64,000 nt of DNA from positions 57,598 through 121,597 of the IMG/VR virus record IMGVR_UViG_3300006108_000010, one strand, 5' to 3'. Below are positions 37,450-46,007 of the stretch, one piece after another. The stretch comes from a virus. A program made the translations under genes and the position numbers. The stretch's first letter is position 1. Every line of letters starts with the position of its first letter. The notes under the pieces are model-generated. The model made no database searches, was not told the origin of the DNA, and was given only the letters and a program-made list of their open reading frames with translations.

Positions 37450-40400
37450 TTAAATTAAACCAAATCCTTTATAAAGTTGATAGGTGAAGATAAATTCAAT
37501 CATACCATTGTCGTTATTCCAGTTAAGATAGGAGTCGGGATACATGCCTGAAATTTGGTTTGTGAGTGCTAATAAATATTCATCTCTGTTGATGTTCATG
37601 AATTGATTATTCCAATCCACAGTATTTTCAACGAGTATCTCGTTAGCTGGTGCAACAAATTCATAAAATTCATATAATTGTGTCCAAGGATAAGGTGAAT
37701 ATGTTAACCCAATAAAATAAGCTAATTTATCTAAACTATAAGATGTTAATCCCATAGTTGTTAAGTTTGTAACAACATCATCGTTTAGGGGAAGTTGCCC
37801 TGTTGGAATTAAACGATAAGAATTCAAAGACTTGGCTTTCAATACGACAGGAATTCCTGCTGTTACCATATAAGTTTTTGTGTCTAATAAATCGCCTCTA
37901 TTAAAATTATTATACTGGCTTGGAGTCGCAAAATTAAAATTATCATTTAGAGTATTGCCAAATAATCTACTTTGATTTATACTTAAAAGATCAATTGAAC
38001 GTTGTATATCAACTGGATAATTTAAACGAAAATCATCTGTATTAAGATCAACAGATTCTGCTAGATCATAAAGATTATTAACATTACACGTATCTATATC
38101 TACTATATTTGAAGTATAATTTGCGGTTTTTTCGTATGATTTTACACCGAGATCATCATGTGATGACAACCCAAATATAGTTGAAAAGAAATTAAAAAGA
38201 TTTTCACTTTGATTTAGTTTATCTTGAAAAGAAACTGATTTCAGTTGACCAGACATGTCAAAGTTTTCATTGATCTTATAAAGATCATAATAATCTGGCG
38301 GATAAAAATTAATATAATTGGAAGAAGTTGAACCGACAATGTTTTTATACAATACACCATTTGAATCGGTTACGTATGAACCATTGTTTCTATTATAGAA
38401 ATATTTGCTTATCCATCTAAAGCCAGACCAATCTCCATTAGCTTGCGCTGATTTAGACCAATTATTATAATCAAAAATTGTTGCAGTATTGGCTGCACTT
38501 AAATATGGTGTAAATCCTTTTGGTTGTATATAAAAACGATCTATTATATTTGTACTATTTGCATCAATAATATATACAGCATTTTCATATGAATTAATCA
38601 CATAAATTCTATTTAAAAAATCACTACAGATTCCTTCTAATGCAGTATCATCAGAATTGATTTTGTTGTTAAACCATTGTGGTGTGTTATTTGAATATGT
38701 CGTGCTAGTTACAGGGAAAGTTATTGTAGCTCCTGTATTAGGGTTTATAGATCCTAAAAAGTGATAGCTATAAGTAAACCATACATTTTGATTAGTATCG
38801 ATGGTAAGATGATTGACGGAATTGAAAGGACCGAACGATGATATCACTGCACCTGTTGTTCCGTTTATATATTGTAAATAACCATTATTAATACCAGCTT
38901 GTGTTATTTCATCATTTAAAGAAACCCATAGATTATTATTTGTATCACAAACTATTTCATTTGGCGATTTATAATATGGAAATTGAATAGATGTTAATAT
39001 GGCTCCATAGGTATCATATTTAACTAACCAACCACTAAATGGATTGGAATATGTTACCCATACGTTATTGTTTAAATCTGTATCAATAAAAGTCGGTTGA
39101 ATGGGATAACTATCTTCTGTATCAACTTTTGTATAATTTGTTGGTAAAGTGCTTGGATCAACCCATTGATTAGATTGATCAATCCATGCTTGTAAAAAGT
39201 CTGGATTGCTTATCTGAGATGAATTAAATGTTACCGTTTGAATATAATTTCCAAGTTTATCAAATTTTAATATATATGGCGTATCAAAACAAGCAACCCA
39301 AACATTTTCATTCGAATCAACAGCAAGAGAAACCGGAGACAACTGATTAGGAATTAAAAAGTTTAATGCGGTTAAACTATATTGCAAGTTGTTAATAATA
39401 CTATTTAAATCGACTTCTATTAATATATTACCAACAGAATTAATTCTATATAATTTATTTAATTCAGTATCCGTTGCCCATGCATGATAACTTGGTAATG
39501 GCAAAGCAGCAATAGCATTGATTCCATGTATACCAGAAACCGCCATCACATCATTTTGAAATTCTGTATTGTATGTTTGTATTACTGGCATATTAAATGC
39601 ATTTGTATGCAAATAAACAGATGATAAATTTACAATATTTTGATATTGAGATGTAGTAAGCATTCCAGCATTTGGATTGGAAATCCATAAAATTGGATTT
39701 ATCGTTATTGCTGATGCAGGTAAAATCGGAAAAGATCCCGAAGCATCAATTTGTGAATCTATTGCACTTTGATTATTAACAAAAGATCCTTTATAGTATC
39801 CTGATGTTAAGAAGCCATTCGAATCTTTAAATTCAAATTCGGTTGGTGTCGGCGTATAATTAAAAGTTAAAATATCACCTGCTAAATCTTTTGCGCTTAA
39901 TTGAAATGGGATATTTACCGAACTAAACAATTCATAATAAGTTGTACCATCGGCTGGTATATAGTGTATAAACTCATTTGAGTTTGCAATAAGAGTTCCG
40001 TTACCATCTACGAGATAGTCAAATATATAATAAGAATTAACTTTAAGATTTACTAAAATTGGGTTATCTTGACCTATAAATCTAATTTTAGATATTGGTG
40101 ATATTCCATTTTGCGTTATGCTAATGTAATCGGGTTCTCTGAATGTAAAAATATGAGGAACAGAAACCGTTGCTAAACTATTTGAAAAGCTTGGTGTGTT
40201 ATTATCTGAATTATAAGAATCATTAAACGAACGTATTCCAGATGTTCTAAGTGTAGCAATTATTGTACTATATGGTTTATTATTTAAATATAAATCTGTA
40301 TTATAAAGATCATCAACAAAATAAAATTCTGCGTAACCCGAAACGCCAACAACATTAGCAGTGGGATTTAATTTTCCGGTGTCATCGATTGCAACTGGTG

Positions 40401-41154
40401 TATCTATTGTTTGAATTGAATCTATTTGATTACCATTTAAATCTAAAAATCTCCACTGCGGTCTTAGAAACGACCAATTGTTTTCGGGTTCTTGGTACTG
40501 ATAAGATTTCGAAAACTGAGCACCTAAATCTATATAATGAGGTTCTGTGCTAGATGAAGTTATTACTAACTTAAAGGGATAACGATTATAATGACCCGCA
40601 AAAGTTGGAGGAGGTAAGACTTCAAAATATATTGATTCATTTAAAAATAACTCTACATTTATAGGATGAGTTTCTTTGTAGAAATTACCTGCGCTATCGT
40701 ATACGGTTAATGTTACATTGTAATTGTTTGGTAATTTATATAAATGTGTTGGGTTTGGTTCTCTGCTACTTGAATAATCACCAAAATCCCAATAATAAGT
40801 ATTATATCCTAAAGTTGCTAATTGATTATCAGTTATAAATTGAAAATTCGTAGCATTAGCAAATCCATTAGGATAATTTGTATTAAATAAACTGACATTT
40901 ACGTTTGTTGATACGCTAGTAAGTGAATTAACATTACCATTAATAATATTATAAGCTGTTAAAGCAACCGTGTAATTATTTGGCGAAGTATAGATATGAT
41001 TTCCTGAAATCTGTGTAGTAGTTGTTCCGTCACCAAGATCCCAATAAAATTGATTATAATTTTGGGCAGTGTAACTATCAGGAACAAATGTAAAATCCGT
41101 AGTTAAAGTATAACCAAAATTAGGAGGATTTAAAATTATATATGAGCTTGCCAT
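37450..41154 (-). CDS. Large baseplate-region protein: two PKD domains, propeller, conserved C-terminus (1234 aa)
   Basis: Residues about 20-90 and 91-170 are tandem PKD domains (FYWDLGDGTTTT with HIYTSPNNYTVALTAY; YYWDFGDYSSS with HLYKLPNNYNVTLTVY). A propeller of NHL or streptogramin-lyase type spans about 555-880 (LAVDSNENVWVACFD, VCDTNNNLWVSLND, IDTNQNVWFTYS). The final ~250 residues (VVLKAKSLNSYRLIPTGQLP, then TQLYEFYEFVAP) look like a conserved baseplate-type domain. It directly follows gp6 (6-base gap), the position of gene 7 in T4, which also encodes a large wedge protein. A gp7-like role is inferred from this position. Confidence 0.8.
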   Translation of the reverse strand: MASSYIILNPPNFGYTLTTDFTFVPDSYTAQNYNQFYWDLGDGTTTTQISGNHIYTSPNNYTVALTAYNIINGNVNSLTSVSTNVNVSLFNTNYPNGFANATNFQFITDNQLATLGYNTYYWDFGDYSSSREPNPTHLYKLPNNYNVTLTVYDSAGNFYKETHPINVELFLNESIYFEVLPPPTFAGHYNRYPFKLVITSSSTEPHYIDLGAQFSKSYQYQEPENNWSFLRPQWRFLDLNGNQIDSIQTIDTPVAIDDTGKLNPTANVVGVSGYAEFYFVDDLYNTDLYLNNKPYSTIIATLRTSGIRSFNDSYNSDNNTPSFSNSLATVSVPHIFTFREPDYISITQNGISPISKIRFIGQDNPILVNLKVNSYYIFDYLVDGNGTLIANSNEFIHYIPADGTTYYELFSSVNIPFQLSAKDLAGDILTFNYTPTPTEFEFKDSNGFLTSGYYKGSFVNNQSAIDSQIDASGSFPILPASAITINPILWISNPNAGMLTTSQYQNIVNLSSVYLHTNAFNMPVIQTYNTEFQNDVMAVSGIHGINAIAALPLPSYHAWATDTELNKLYRINSVGNILIEVDLNSIINNLQYSLTALNFLIPNQLSPVSLAVDSNENVWVACFDTPYILKFDKLGNYIQTVTFNSSQISNPDFLQAWIDQSNQWVDPSTLPTNYTKVDTEDSYPIQPTFIDTDLNNNVWVTYSNPFSGWLVKYDTYGAILTSIQFPYYKSPNEIVCDTNNNLWVSLNDEITQAGINNGYLQYINGTTGAVISSFGPFNSVNHLTIDTNQNVWFTYSYHFLGSINPNTGATITFPVTSTTYSNNTPQWFNNKINSDDTALEGICSDFLNRIYVINSYENAVYIIDANSTNIIDRFYIQPKGFTPYLSAANTATIFDYNNWSKSAQANGDWSGFRWISKYFYNRNNGSYVTDSNGVLYKNIVGSTSSNYINFYPPDYYDLYKINENFDMSGQLKSVSFQDKLNQSENLFNFFSTIFGLSSHDDLGVKSYEKTANYTSNIVDIDTCNVNNLYDLAESVDLNTDDFRLNYPVDIQRSIDLLSINQSRLFGNTLNDNFNFATPSQYNNFNRGDLLDTKTYMVTAGIPVVLKAKSLNSYRLIPTGQLPLNDDVVTNLTTMGLTSYSLDKLAYFIGLTYSPYPWTQLYEFYEFVAPANEILVENTVDWNNQFMNINRDEYLLALTNQISGMYPDSYLNWNNDNGMIEFIFTYQLYKGFGLI

Positions 41155-41160
41155 AATCTA

Positions 41161-42960
41161 TTAAAAATCAGCCGCTTTAATGGAACCAGTTGTCTCTTGT
41201 ATGGTAATTCTAGATGCTATATTTGAAACATTGTTAAATATAGGATATTGGAAATATTTTAAATTTACATTTTGCGTATAAACCTCTGAATAATTTTCAG
41301 GGTACACATAATCCCAAAAAAGTAAAGATACACCTTCTACATACGTATCTATATCAGAACGATACGTTTGCACTCTTTGAACACCATCAACATTTAATAT
41401 ACTTGTTGATAATTGATAGATGTCAATTATTTGACCTAGTTTATTGGTATTTCTATTAAATGCTTTGTTGAAAATATTTTGAACATCATTTAAAATTGCA
41501 GTATCTGCTCGTCTCGTGTTTGGATTTTTTGTTATGATTAATTTAGAATTACCAAGATCATTTGGAGAGGGTTTTACATATGGACTTGGTAAATAAAAAT
41601 CAATATATATGTAAACAGGGTCCATTGGAACAATTTCCGATGTAATCGTTTTATATGGAGCAATACCATTTATTATCATTTCCTTTTGAGTGGAATTTAA
41701 ATAGTTTTGAAGCGGACTGCTTGGGACAACATAGAGATATAGATTATTGAAATTACAAGCATTTGCAAAGTTGACTTGGTTAATTAAAATTCTATTTTCT
41801 AATTGAGGTGCATTTAATCCTATATCATAAAGATATGCAATATGACCAGATAGGTAATCATCATTACCAACCAATTGTATATCGGATAATAAATTGGAAT
41901 AGTTTTGATTTATATATGTTATATAATCCTTTGTAGTAACTAATCTGTATTGCGATCTAAATGCATTCGGTGCGTTATTACGAATAGAATCAACAGATTC
42001 CTCGATTGTATAAACTGTTGATGGATATTGATTGTTTAAAGATACCTGACTTAATTGATTAATTGTTAAATAATTTTGATTAACTGATACGTCCTTGATG
42101 ATTTGATTGAATGTTACAGAATTGTAAGGAACCAAAGGTGAATTATTCAATCCGTTAGGCCCAATACCCTGAGAGTTTTGATCAATTTGTAAATAATAAA
42201 TTTGAACTTGATCTCCGGTGCTCAATGCTTTACCGTTAACATTATCACCAAACTTTATTTCGTAATTTTTATTTTGATTGAATCTTACTTCGTAAACTGT
42301 ATCATTAGCATTATATAAAAATAAATCAGTTGCTCTTGTCCATTCTTGCCATACGCCAGTTGCAATTGGTTTAACAAATACAAAAATATTAAAGTGATCA
42401 ATATATACATTAGGTGGTAACGTAACGAAAGAAATTTCATTATCGATACCTAAAGCAGTATAAAGCGGATACTCTTGAAATATTCCTTGGTATGCCAAAT
42501 AGGTGTCTGCTATGTTTGAAATAACTTCTTGATATGGTGTAAATTTTGTAAAATTTATATCCTGATTAACTGAATATATTGTACCACCAACGTTTAAATA
42601 GCTATATCTTGGAATAGTGTAATTCCCAGCAACAACCGCTGGTGAAACTGTCATAGTAAAAGGAACATTTGCTCCTAATCTTCCAACAGGATTATAATTT
42701 AAAAGCTTTACAATACGATTCATGTTCTCGTAAAGTTGAGCTTCTGTAAACATACTCTCGGAGGATGTTTTATTAAGATAGTATAAAAGAGTACTAAAAG
42801 AATAACCAATAACGTCTATTAAAGCTGATAAATTTGACCCCTGATAATTTTGATCAGTAAAAATTTGTCCTTGGTTTAATTTACTGATAATTAAATCACG
42901 GATGCTTGTACCATCAAAGGCAACATATGAACTTTGGTCGAAAACAGGATTGGTAGCCAT
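41161..42960 (-). CDS. gp6: Baseplate wedge protein gp6-like (599 aa)
   Basis: The length is close to T4 gp6 (660 aa). The N-terminal part (DLIISKLNQGQIFTDQNYQG, then LSALIDVIGYSFSTLLYYLN) has the helical pattern of the gp6/baseplate-J family. A central beta domain follows (VYEVRFNQNKNYEIKFGDNV, NGKALSTGDQVQIYYL), where FGD-NGK-L-xGD is the hallmark of this family. In T4 gp6 dimers tie the wedges into the inner baseplate ring. The downstream position relative to gp25 matches T4-like order, which strengthens the call. Confidence 0.87.
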   Translation of the reverse strand: MATNPVFDQSSYVAFDGTSIRDLIISKLNQGQIFTDQNYQGSNLSALIDVIGYSFSTLLYYLNKTSSESMFTEAQLYENMNRIVKLLNYNPVGRLGANVPFTMTVSPAVVAGNYTIPRYSYLNVGGTIYSVNQDINFTKFTPYQEVISNIADTYLAYQGIFQEYPLYTALGIDNEISFVTLPPNVYIDHFNIFVFVKPIATGVWQEWTRATDLFLYNANDTVYEVRFNQNKNYEIKFGDNVNGKALSTGDQVQIYYLQIDQNSQGIGPNGLNNSPLVPYNSVTFNQIIKDVSVNQNYLTINQLSQVSLNNQYPSTVYTIEESVDSIRNNAPNAFRSQYRLVTTKDYITYINQNYSNLLSDIQLVGNDDYLSGHIAYLYDIGLNAPQLENRILINQVNFANACNFNNLYLYVVPSSPLQNYLNSTQKEMIINGIAPYKTITSEIVPMDPVYIYIDFYLPSPYVKPSPNDLGNSKLIITKNPNTRRADTAILNDVQNIFNKAFNRNTNKLGQIIDIYQLSTSILNVDGVQRVQTYRSDIDTYVEGVSLLFWDYVYPENYSEVYTQNVNLKYFQYPIFNNVSNIASRITIQETTGSIKAADF

Positions 42961-42963
42961 TGT

Positions 42964-42971
42964 AATATTTA
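42964..42971 (-). promoter_or_regulatory. Late-type promoter box TAAATATT
   Basis: TAAATATT on the minus strand, 3 bases before the ATG at 42960. With T4 geometry the start of transcription would coincide with the ATG. Confidence 0.5.
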
Positions 42972-42973
42972 TC

Positions 42974-43552
42974 TTATATTAAGATTTGTCCTCCTAATTG
43001 TGCAAAAACGTTTAACGTGTCCTGAACACTTATTGGTAAAATCTCATAAATCAAAGATACGGCATAGCCCGGACCTAATGTATTTAAATCTGAAACAGTT
43101 TGTAATGTTAACTGTGTTCCATTTAAATTTATAACTGGTGTCGATTGCGGATTAGGTTGAACATAGACATTAATAACATTAACTCTTGGCTCGTATTGAG
43201 ATATGGCGTTATTGATATCATTACCTATGGCATTTGCACCTAAAATCGAAACGGGTTCAAATAGGTACTTTAATAATGAGCAACCAAATGTTGGATTTAA
43301 GACCTTTTGACCTGGTAAGGTGTTGAAAATATTATATAAAGAATTTCTAATTGCTTGGATATCAACGTCTGCTTCAATATCTCTTGACTCGACGCTACCG
43401 TTATCACCCAATCCAACTGATTGACCTATCGTTAGATCTAAATGTAAATCACTATAAATGGGTGTTGTAACCTGAACCTGCTTGTTCACTGCTACTCCAG
43501 TAGAATTAACCTGTTTGGGTTGAATTAAATTATTTAAGTCGATTATTGCCAT
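42974..43552 (-). CDS. gp25: Baseplate wedge protein gp25 (lysozyme-fold family, non-catalytic)
   Basis: The 192-residue protein carries the gp25 family signature: AIRNSLYNIFNTLPGQKVLN, PTFGCSLLKYLFEP, and the EPR motif at residues 121-123 (QYEPRVNV). In contractile tails gp25 forms the core bundle of the wedge with gp6 and gp7 and is the site where the sheath attaches. A longer frame begins with TTG at 43597, but it would run into the divergent neighbour's start. The ATG at 43552 (MAIIDLNNLI) is preferred. No clear promoter box was found in the 31-base divergent gap for this strand. The T4 protein is 132 aa; the extra length is N-terminal. Confidence 0.9.
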   Translation of the reverse strand: MAIIDLNNLIQPKQVNSTGVAVNKQVQVTTPIYSDLHLDLTIGQSVGLGDNGSVESRDIEADVDIQAIRNSLYNIFNTLPGQKVLNPTFGCSLLKYLFEPVSILGANAIGNDINNAISQYEPRVNVINVYVQPNPQSTPVINLNGTQLTLQTVSDLNTLGPGYAVSLIYEILPISVQDTLNVFAQLGGQILI

Positions 43553-43570
43553 GAAAAGGGTAAATAGTTG

Positions 43571-43580
43571 TATAAATATA
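43571..43580 (+). promoter_or_regulatory. T4-type late promoter box TATAAATA
   Basis: TATAAATATA lies just before the plus-strand ATG at 43584. The exact T4 late box ends 5 bases from the ATG. Confidence 0.65.
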
Positions 43581-43583
43581 CTT

Positions 43584-44165
43584 ATGGCAAAGTTCAATAA
43601 ATTTGATACACTTTTAGAAACGGCATTCTCCCACTATTCAAATGGCGGATTCAGAGAAGGTACACAGGTAAGACTTAAACCTGAATTCTTTAAATCTGCT
43701 TATTTCAAAAAGCATTACAGCGGTGATGAAGTATTTGTTAATTGGTTAACCGATTTAGCAGAAAGAAAGTATTTCTTTTTCGTTAAAAGAGTAGTTGGTC
43801 ATGCTGCTTTGCAGAATCCAAAAGATTCAAATGATAATGAAGGCGCAGGGGAAACTTTCCTTGTTTTAAAACTCGACCCTAGAACAGTTAATGCGCCAAC
43901 GGAATTTGGTGAATTCACCGTGCCAGGTGATTTTACCCTTGTAGAAGTATTAAACTTTGGTGGCAACTTACCACCTGTCCAAGCTGTTCCTAATAGATAT
44001 GAATTGCCAATGGGCTACCAGAAGCCACAGCCTGTTCAAATTGATATTACTATCAATAATCAACCAACTGATAAGGATTTGCCAGAAGATAACACAGCAA
44101 TCCCTGCATCACCTGCACAGGCTGCTAAGTTCGATAAGCCAAAGAAGCTTAAATTAAGAAAGTAA
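43584..44165 (+). CDS. Conserved-looking phage protein of unknown function (193 aa)
   Basis: The protein begins MAKFNKFDTLLETAFSHYSN and continues GGFREGTQVRLKPEFFKSAY. The combination of an N-terminal helix with a GGFxxGxxVRLK segment is like hypothetical proteins of T4-like environmental phages. The C-terminal ~40 residues are low complexity and end in a basic tail (KFDKPKKLKLRK). The ATG at 43584 is preferred over one at 43551 because the TATAAATA box lies between them. The last 12 bases overlap the convergent gp44 gene. Role unknown; the late box suggests a virion or assembly protein. Confidence 0.7.
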   Translation: MAKFNKFDTLLETAFSHYSNGGFREGTQVRLKPEFFKSAYFKKHYSGDEVFVNWLTDLAERKYFFFVKRVVGHAALQNPKDSNDNEGAGETFLVLKLDPRTVNAPTEFGEFTVPGDFTLVEVLNFGGNLPPVQAVPNRYELPMGYQKPQPVQIDITINNQPTDKDLPEDNTAIPASPAQAAKFDKPKKLKLRK

Positions 44166-45083
44166 GGCGTTTTCTATTGCGATTAAGCAACAGAAAAAAT
44201 TGATTTCGTGATCAATTACGAAATTATCCCTATACATATGCTCTCCTATTTCTAGGATAATTCTCTTCTTTATATTTTCTTTAATCTTTGTGGTTTCATA
44301 AAAGAAATCCAACAATGATTTTAATAGACTCTGGTAATCCGCCGAAAATGTCTTTTCATTTTCTATTACCATTTTCCTTATTTGAATTGCATCGAGTTTC
44401 GATAGTAAAGAACTATAAACATTTTCTGCTATGTTTTTTACTTCATTTATTTGATTGATAATCAAGGTTCCGGTAATTGAAAATCTCTGAAGATCATTAA
44501 TAATTCTCCTCATATCAGGGAAGTTATTTTTTACAAATGTAATAAACTCCCTCTGTGAACCTATATCGACATTTTCCTGCTTCAAGATGTTAATACATCT
44601 CTTTGCACACTCTGCTAAATCTGGCACTATATTAAAAAGCAAACATCTTGATTGAATTGGTTCGATGATTTTGTTGATGTAGTTTGAAGTAAGAATAAAT
44701 CTGGTCGTATCAGAATATTCTTCCATAACACTACGAAGAATTCTTTGGGCATCATTTGTAGTGCCACAAAACTCATCTAAAATGATTACTTTCTTCTTAC
44801 CGTCAAGTGAAGAAGTCTGAGCAAATAAAGTAACTTTGTTTCTTATTGTATCAATACCGTTTTCATCACTGGCATTGATATAAAGCGATTGACATTTTAG
44901 GATATCATTTACAATGATCTTTGCTAGAGTAGTCTTTCCTGTGCCAGCATGACCGTACAAAAGAAGATGGGGCGTATCTTCATTTATGCCCGAAAAGAAT
45001 TTCCTATTCTCTTCAGTGAGAACCAAGTCATCTAGTTTTTTAGGTCTGTAGCGTTCTACCCAAAGTTGATCATATAATCCCAT
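44154..45083 (-). CDS. gp44: Sliding-clamp loader large subunit gp44 (AAA+ ATPase)
   Basis: 309 residues against 319 in T4. Walker A is GHAGTGKT (residues 44-51). Walker B is VIILDEFC (99-106), with the DEF form typical of gp44. Sensor 1 is LTSN (131-134) and the SRC arginine-finger motif is IQSRC (144-147). Gp44 works with gp62 to load the gp45 clamp on primer ends at the replication fork, using ATP. The partner gp62 is not in this window. It is isolated among virion genes and has a sigma70-like promoter instead of the late-type box, which fits early expression. The 3' end overlaps the convergent gene by 12 bases. Confidence 0.95.
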   Translation of the reverse strand: MGLYDQLWVERYRPKKLDDLVLTEENRKFFSGINEDTPHLLLYGHAGTGKTTLAKIIVNDILKCQSLYINASDENGIDTIRNKVTLFAQTSSLDGKKKVIILDEFCGTTNDAQRILRSVMEEYSDTTRFILTSNYINKIIEPIQSRCLLFNIVPDLAECAKRCINILKQENVDIGSQREFITFVKNNFPDMRRIINDLQRFSITGTLIINQINEVKNIAENVYSSLLSKLDAIQIRKMVIENEKTFSADYQSLLKSLLDFFYETTKIKENIKKRIILEIGEHMYRDNFVIDHEINFFCCLIAIENALLS

Positions 45084-45089
45084 AACCTT

Positions 45090-45118
45090 ATCATAAGCTA
45101 TGGTTATTTAAATGTCAA
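45090..45118 (-). promoter_or_regulatory. Sigma70-type promoter for gp44
   Basis: On the minus strand a perfect -35 TTGACA (45113-45118), a 17-base spacer and a -10 TATGAT (45090-45095, one mismatch) precede gp44. The predicted start, 7 bases past the -10, is the A of the gp44 ATG, implying a leaderless transcript. The -35 overlaps the stop of the upstream 60-residue gene. Confidence 0.75.
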
Positions 45119-45297
45119 CCGTTAATCAAAGTTCTGCCATCGTTGTTAATATAATTTGACTGAATTTGGGTCTGTTGCCCCTGTGTTACTTGTTGTGCTC
45201 TCTGTGCGGCTGCTTGGATTAGTGACAAAATTGTATGAACTTCTGATGTTAAAATTGTATAAGTTCCTACGTTTTGAATTGTAATAGTTGTTGTCAT
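45115..45297 (-). CDS. Small protein of unknown function (60 aa)
   Basis: The protein begins MTTTITIQNVGTYTILTSEV, probably a short beta hairpin, followed by a helix rich in Gln/Ala (LIQAAAQRAQQVTQGQQTQI). No family recognised. It is divergent from gp16, with only 28 bases between the two ATGs. A TATATATT sequence lies 5 bases before its start, a weak version of the late box. Small head or tail accessory protein is possible, but there is no direct evidence. Confidence 0.55.
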   Translation of the reverse strand: MTTTITIQNVGTYTILTSEVHTILSLIQAAAQRAQQVTQGQQTQIQSNYINNDGRTLING

Positions 45298-45312
45298 ATG
45301 TTAATATATAGG

Positions 45313-45320
45313 TAAATATT
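45313..45320 (+). promoter_or_regulatory. Late-type promoter box TAAATATT
   Basis: TAAATATT lies 5 bases upstream of the ATG at 45326, inside the 28-base divergent gap. Confidence 0.55.
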
Positions 45321-45325
45321 AACAC

Positions 45326-45814
45326 ATGTCAAGCGATAACGAAATAAACTCCATTATAGAACAACTTAAAGCTGATTCTGTTCCTAGTGAACACGCAAAG
45401 CCTTATAAGCCAGTAGAGCACGAAGAAGTTAATGATGATAACGTTGGCGATTATGTTTATAAAAAATCTGCTGAGTTAGTTGAATCAACTTTAGGTGCGG
45501 TTCAAAATTTAAAAGATAGTGTACTGACAGGCAGCGACCCAAAAGAAATAGCTGCATTGTCTCAATTAATTAATTCAGCAACAAAAGCATTGGATCAACT
45601 AAATAAAATCAATATTCAAAATAAACAAAGTAAGAGTAATATTGAGATTAAAAAGATGGAAATTGCTGCTCATATGGAAAGACCTCCATTACCTAATACA
45701 ACTAATGTATTAATTGCAACGAGGGATGAAATTATGTCACAGATTTTCAACCCGAAAACATCTAAAAAACAACAATTAGAAATTGTTGATGCTGAATTTA
45801 AAAAAGAAGATTAA
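45326..45814 (+). CDS. gp16: Probable small terminase subunit, gp16-like (162 aa)
   Basis: Length equals T4 gp16 (164 aa). The layout is the same: an acidic disordered N-terminus, then DDNVGDYVYKKSAELVESTL, a long central helical hairpin with a short turn (TGSDPKEIAALSQLINSATK, then ALDQLNKIN), and a C-terminal segment VLIATRDEIMSQIF. The last segment is comparable to the VFxGSxxELxxxI tail of gp16 proteins. The small terminase recognises DNA and regulates the gp17 motor during packaging. Gp17 is not in the window. The gene is convergent with gp23 and followed by a strong hairpin. The assignment rests on layout and position, not on strong identity. Confidence 0.7.
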   Translation: MSSDNEINSIIEQLKADSVPSEHAKPYKPVEHEEVNDDNVGDYVYKKSAELVESTLGAVQNLKDSVLTGSDPKEIAALSQLINSATKALDQLNKINIQNKQSKSNIEIKKMEIAAHMERPPLPNTTNVLIATRDEIMSQIFNPKTSKKQQLEIVDAEFKKED

Positions 45815-45841
45815 TGTTCCCGAAACCAATTTCGGGAACAT
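45814..45841 (+). terminator. Hairpin after gp16-like gene
   Basis: A perfect 12-bp stem (ATGTTCCCGAAA / TTTCGGGAACAT) with loop CCAA begins at the gp16-like stop codon. No U-run follows, so it may be a terminator or an mRNA-stabilising 3' hairpin. Confidence 0.6.
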
Positions 45842-45882
45842 ATTGTGAATAGATAAAGTTTTCTATTCGTTTTTTATTTAAG

Positions 45883-45928
45883 TTGTTTATTTTAAACAAT
45901 TTATATTTTTGTGTATTTATTCATACAC
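45883..45928. other. AT-rich small hairpins in the gp16/gp23 convergent gap
   Basis: Two short perfect stems lie here: TTGTTTA/TAAACAA (45883-45899) and GTGTAT/ATACAC (45911-45928). They sit between the stronger hairpins on each side. The 193-base gap between gp16 and gp23 otherwise shows no gene. Confidence 0.4.
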
Positions 45929-45950
45929 TATTAAATTTGGGCAAAGAAAT

Positions 45951-45980
45951 GCCCCCATGCCTAGCAATCGACATGGGGGC
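45951..45980 (-). terminator. Strong GC-rich hairpin downstream of gp23, probably bidirectional
   Basis: A perfect 9-bp stem (GCCCCCATG / CATGGGGGC) with a 12-base loop lies 27 bases after the gp23 stop. On the plus strand it is followed by a pyrimidine-rich tract (GAACTTTTCTTT). On the minus strand it is followed by ATTTCTTT. It probably stops transcripts arriving from both gp23 and gp16. Confidence 0.75.
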
Positions 45981-46007
45981 GAACTTTTCTTTAGGTTGAA
46001 CTAAGAC

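Noticed and set aside
43553-43597. Longer gp25 start (TTG at 43597) and longer start of the divergent gene (ATG at 43551)
   Set aside because: Both would make the divergent genes overlap head to head. The inner ATGs give family-like N-termini and, for the plus gene, a well-placed TATAAATA box.
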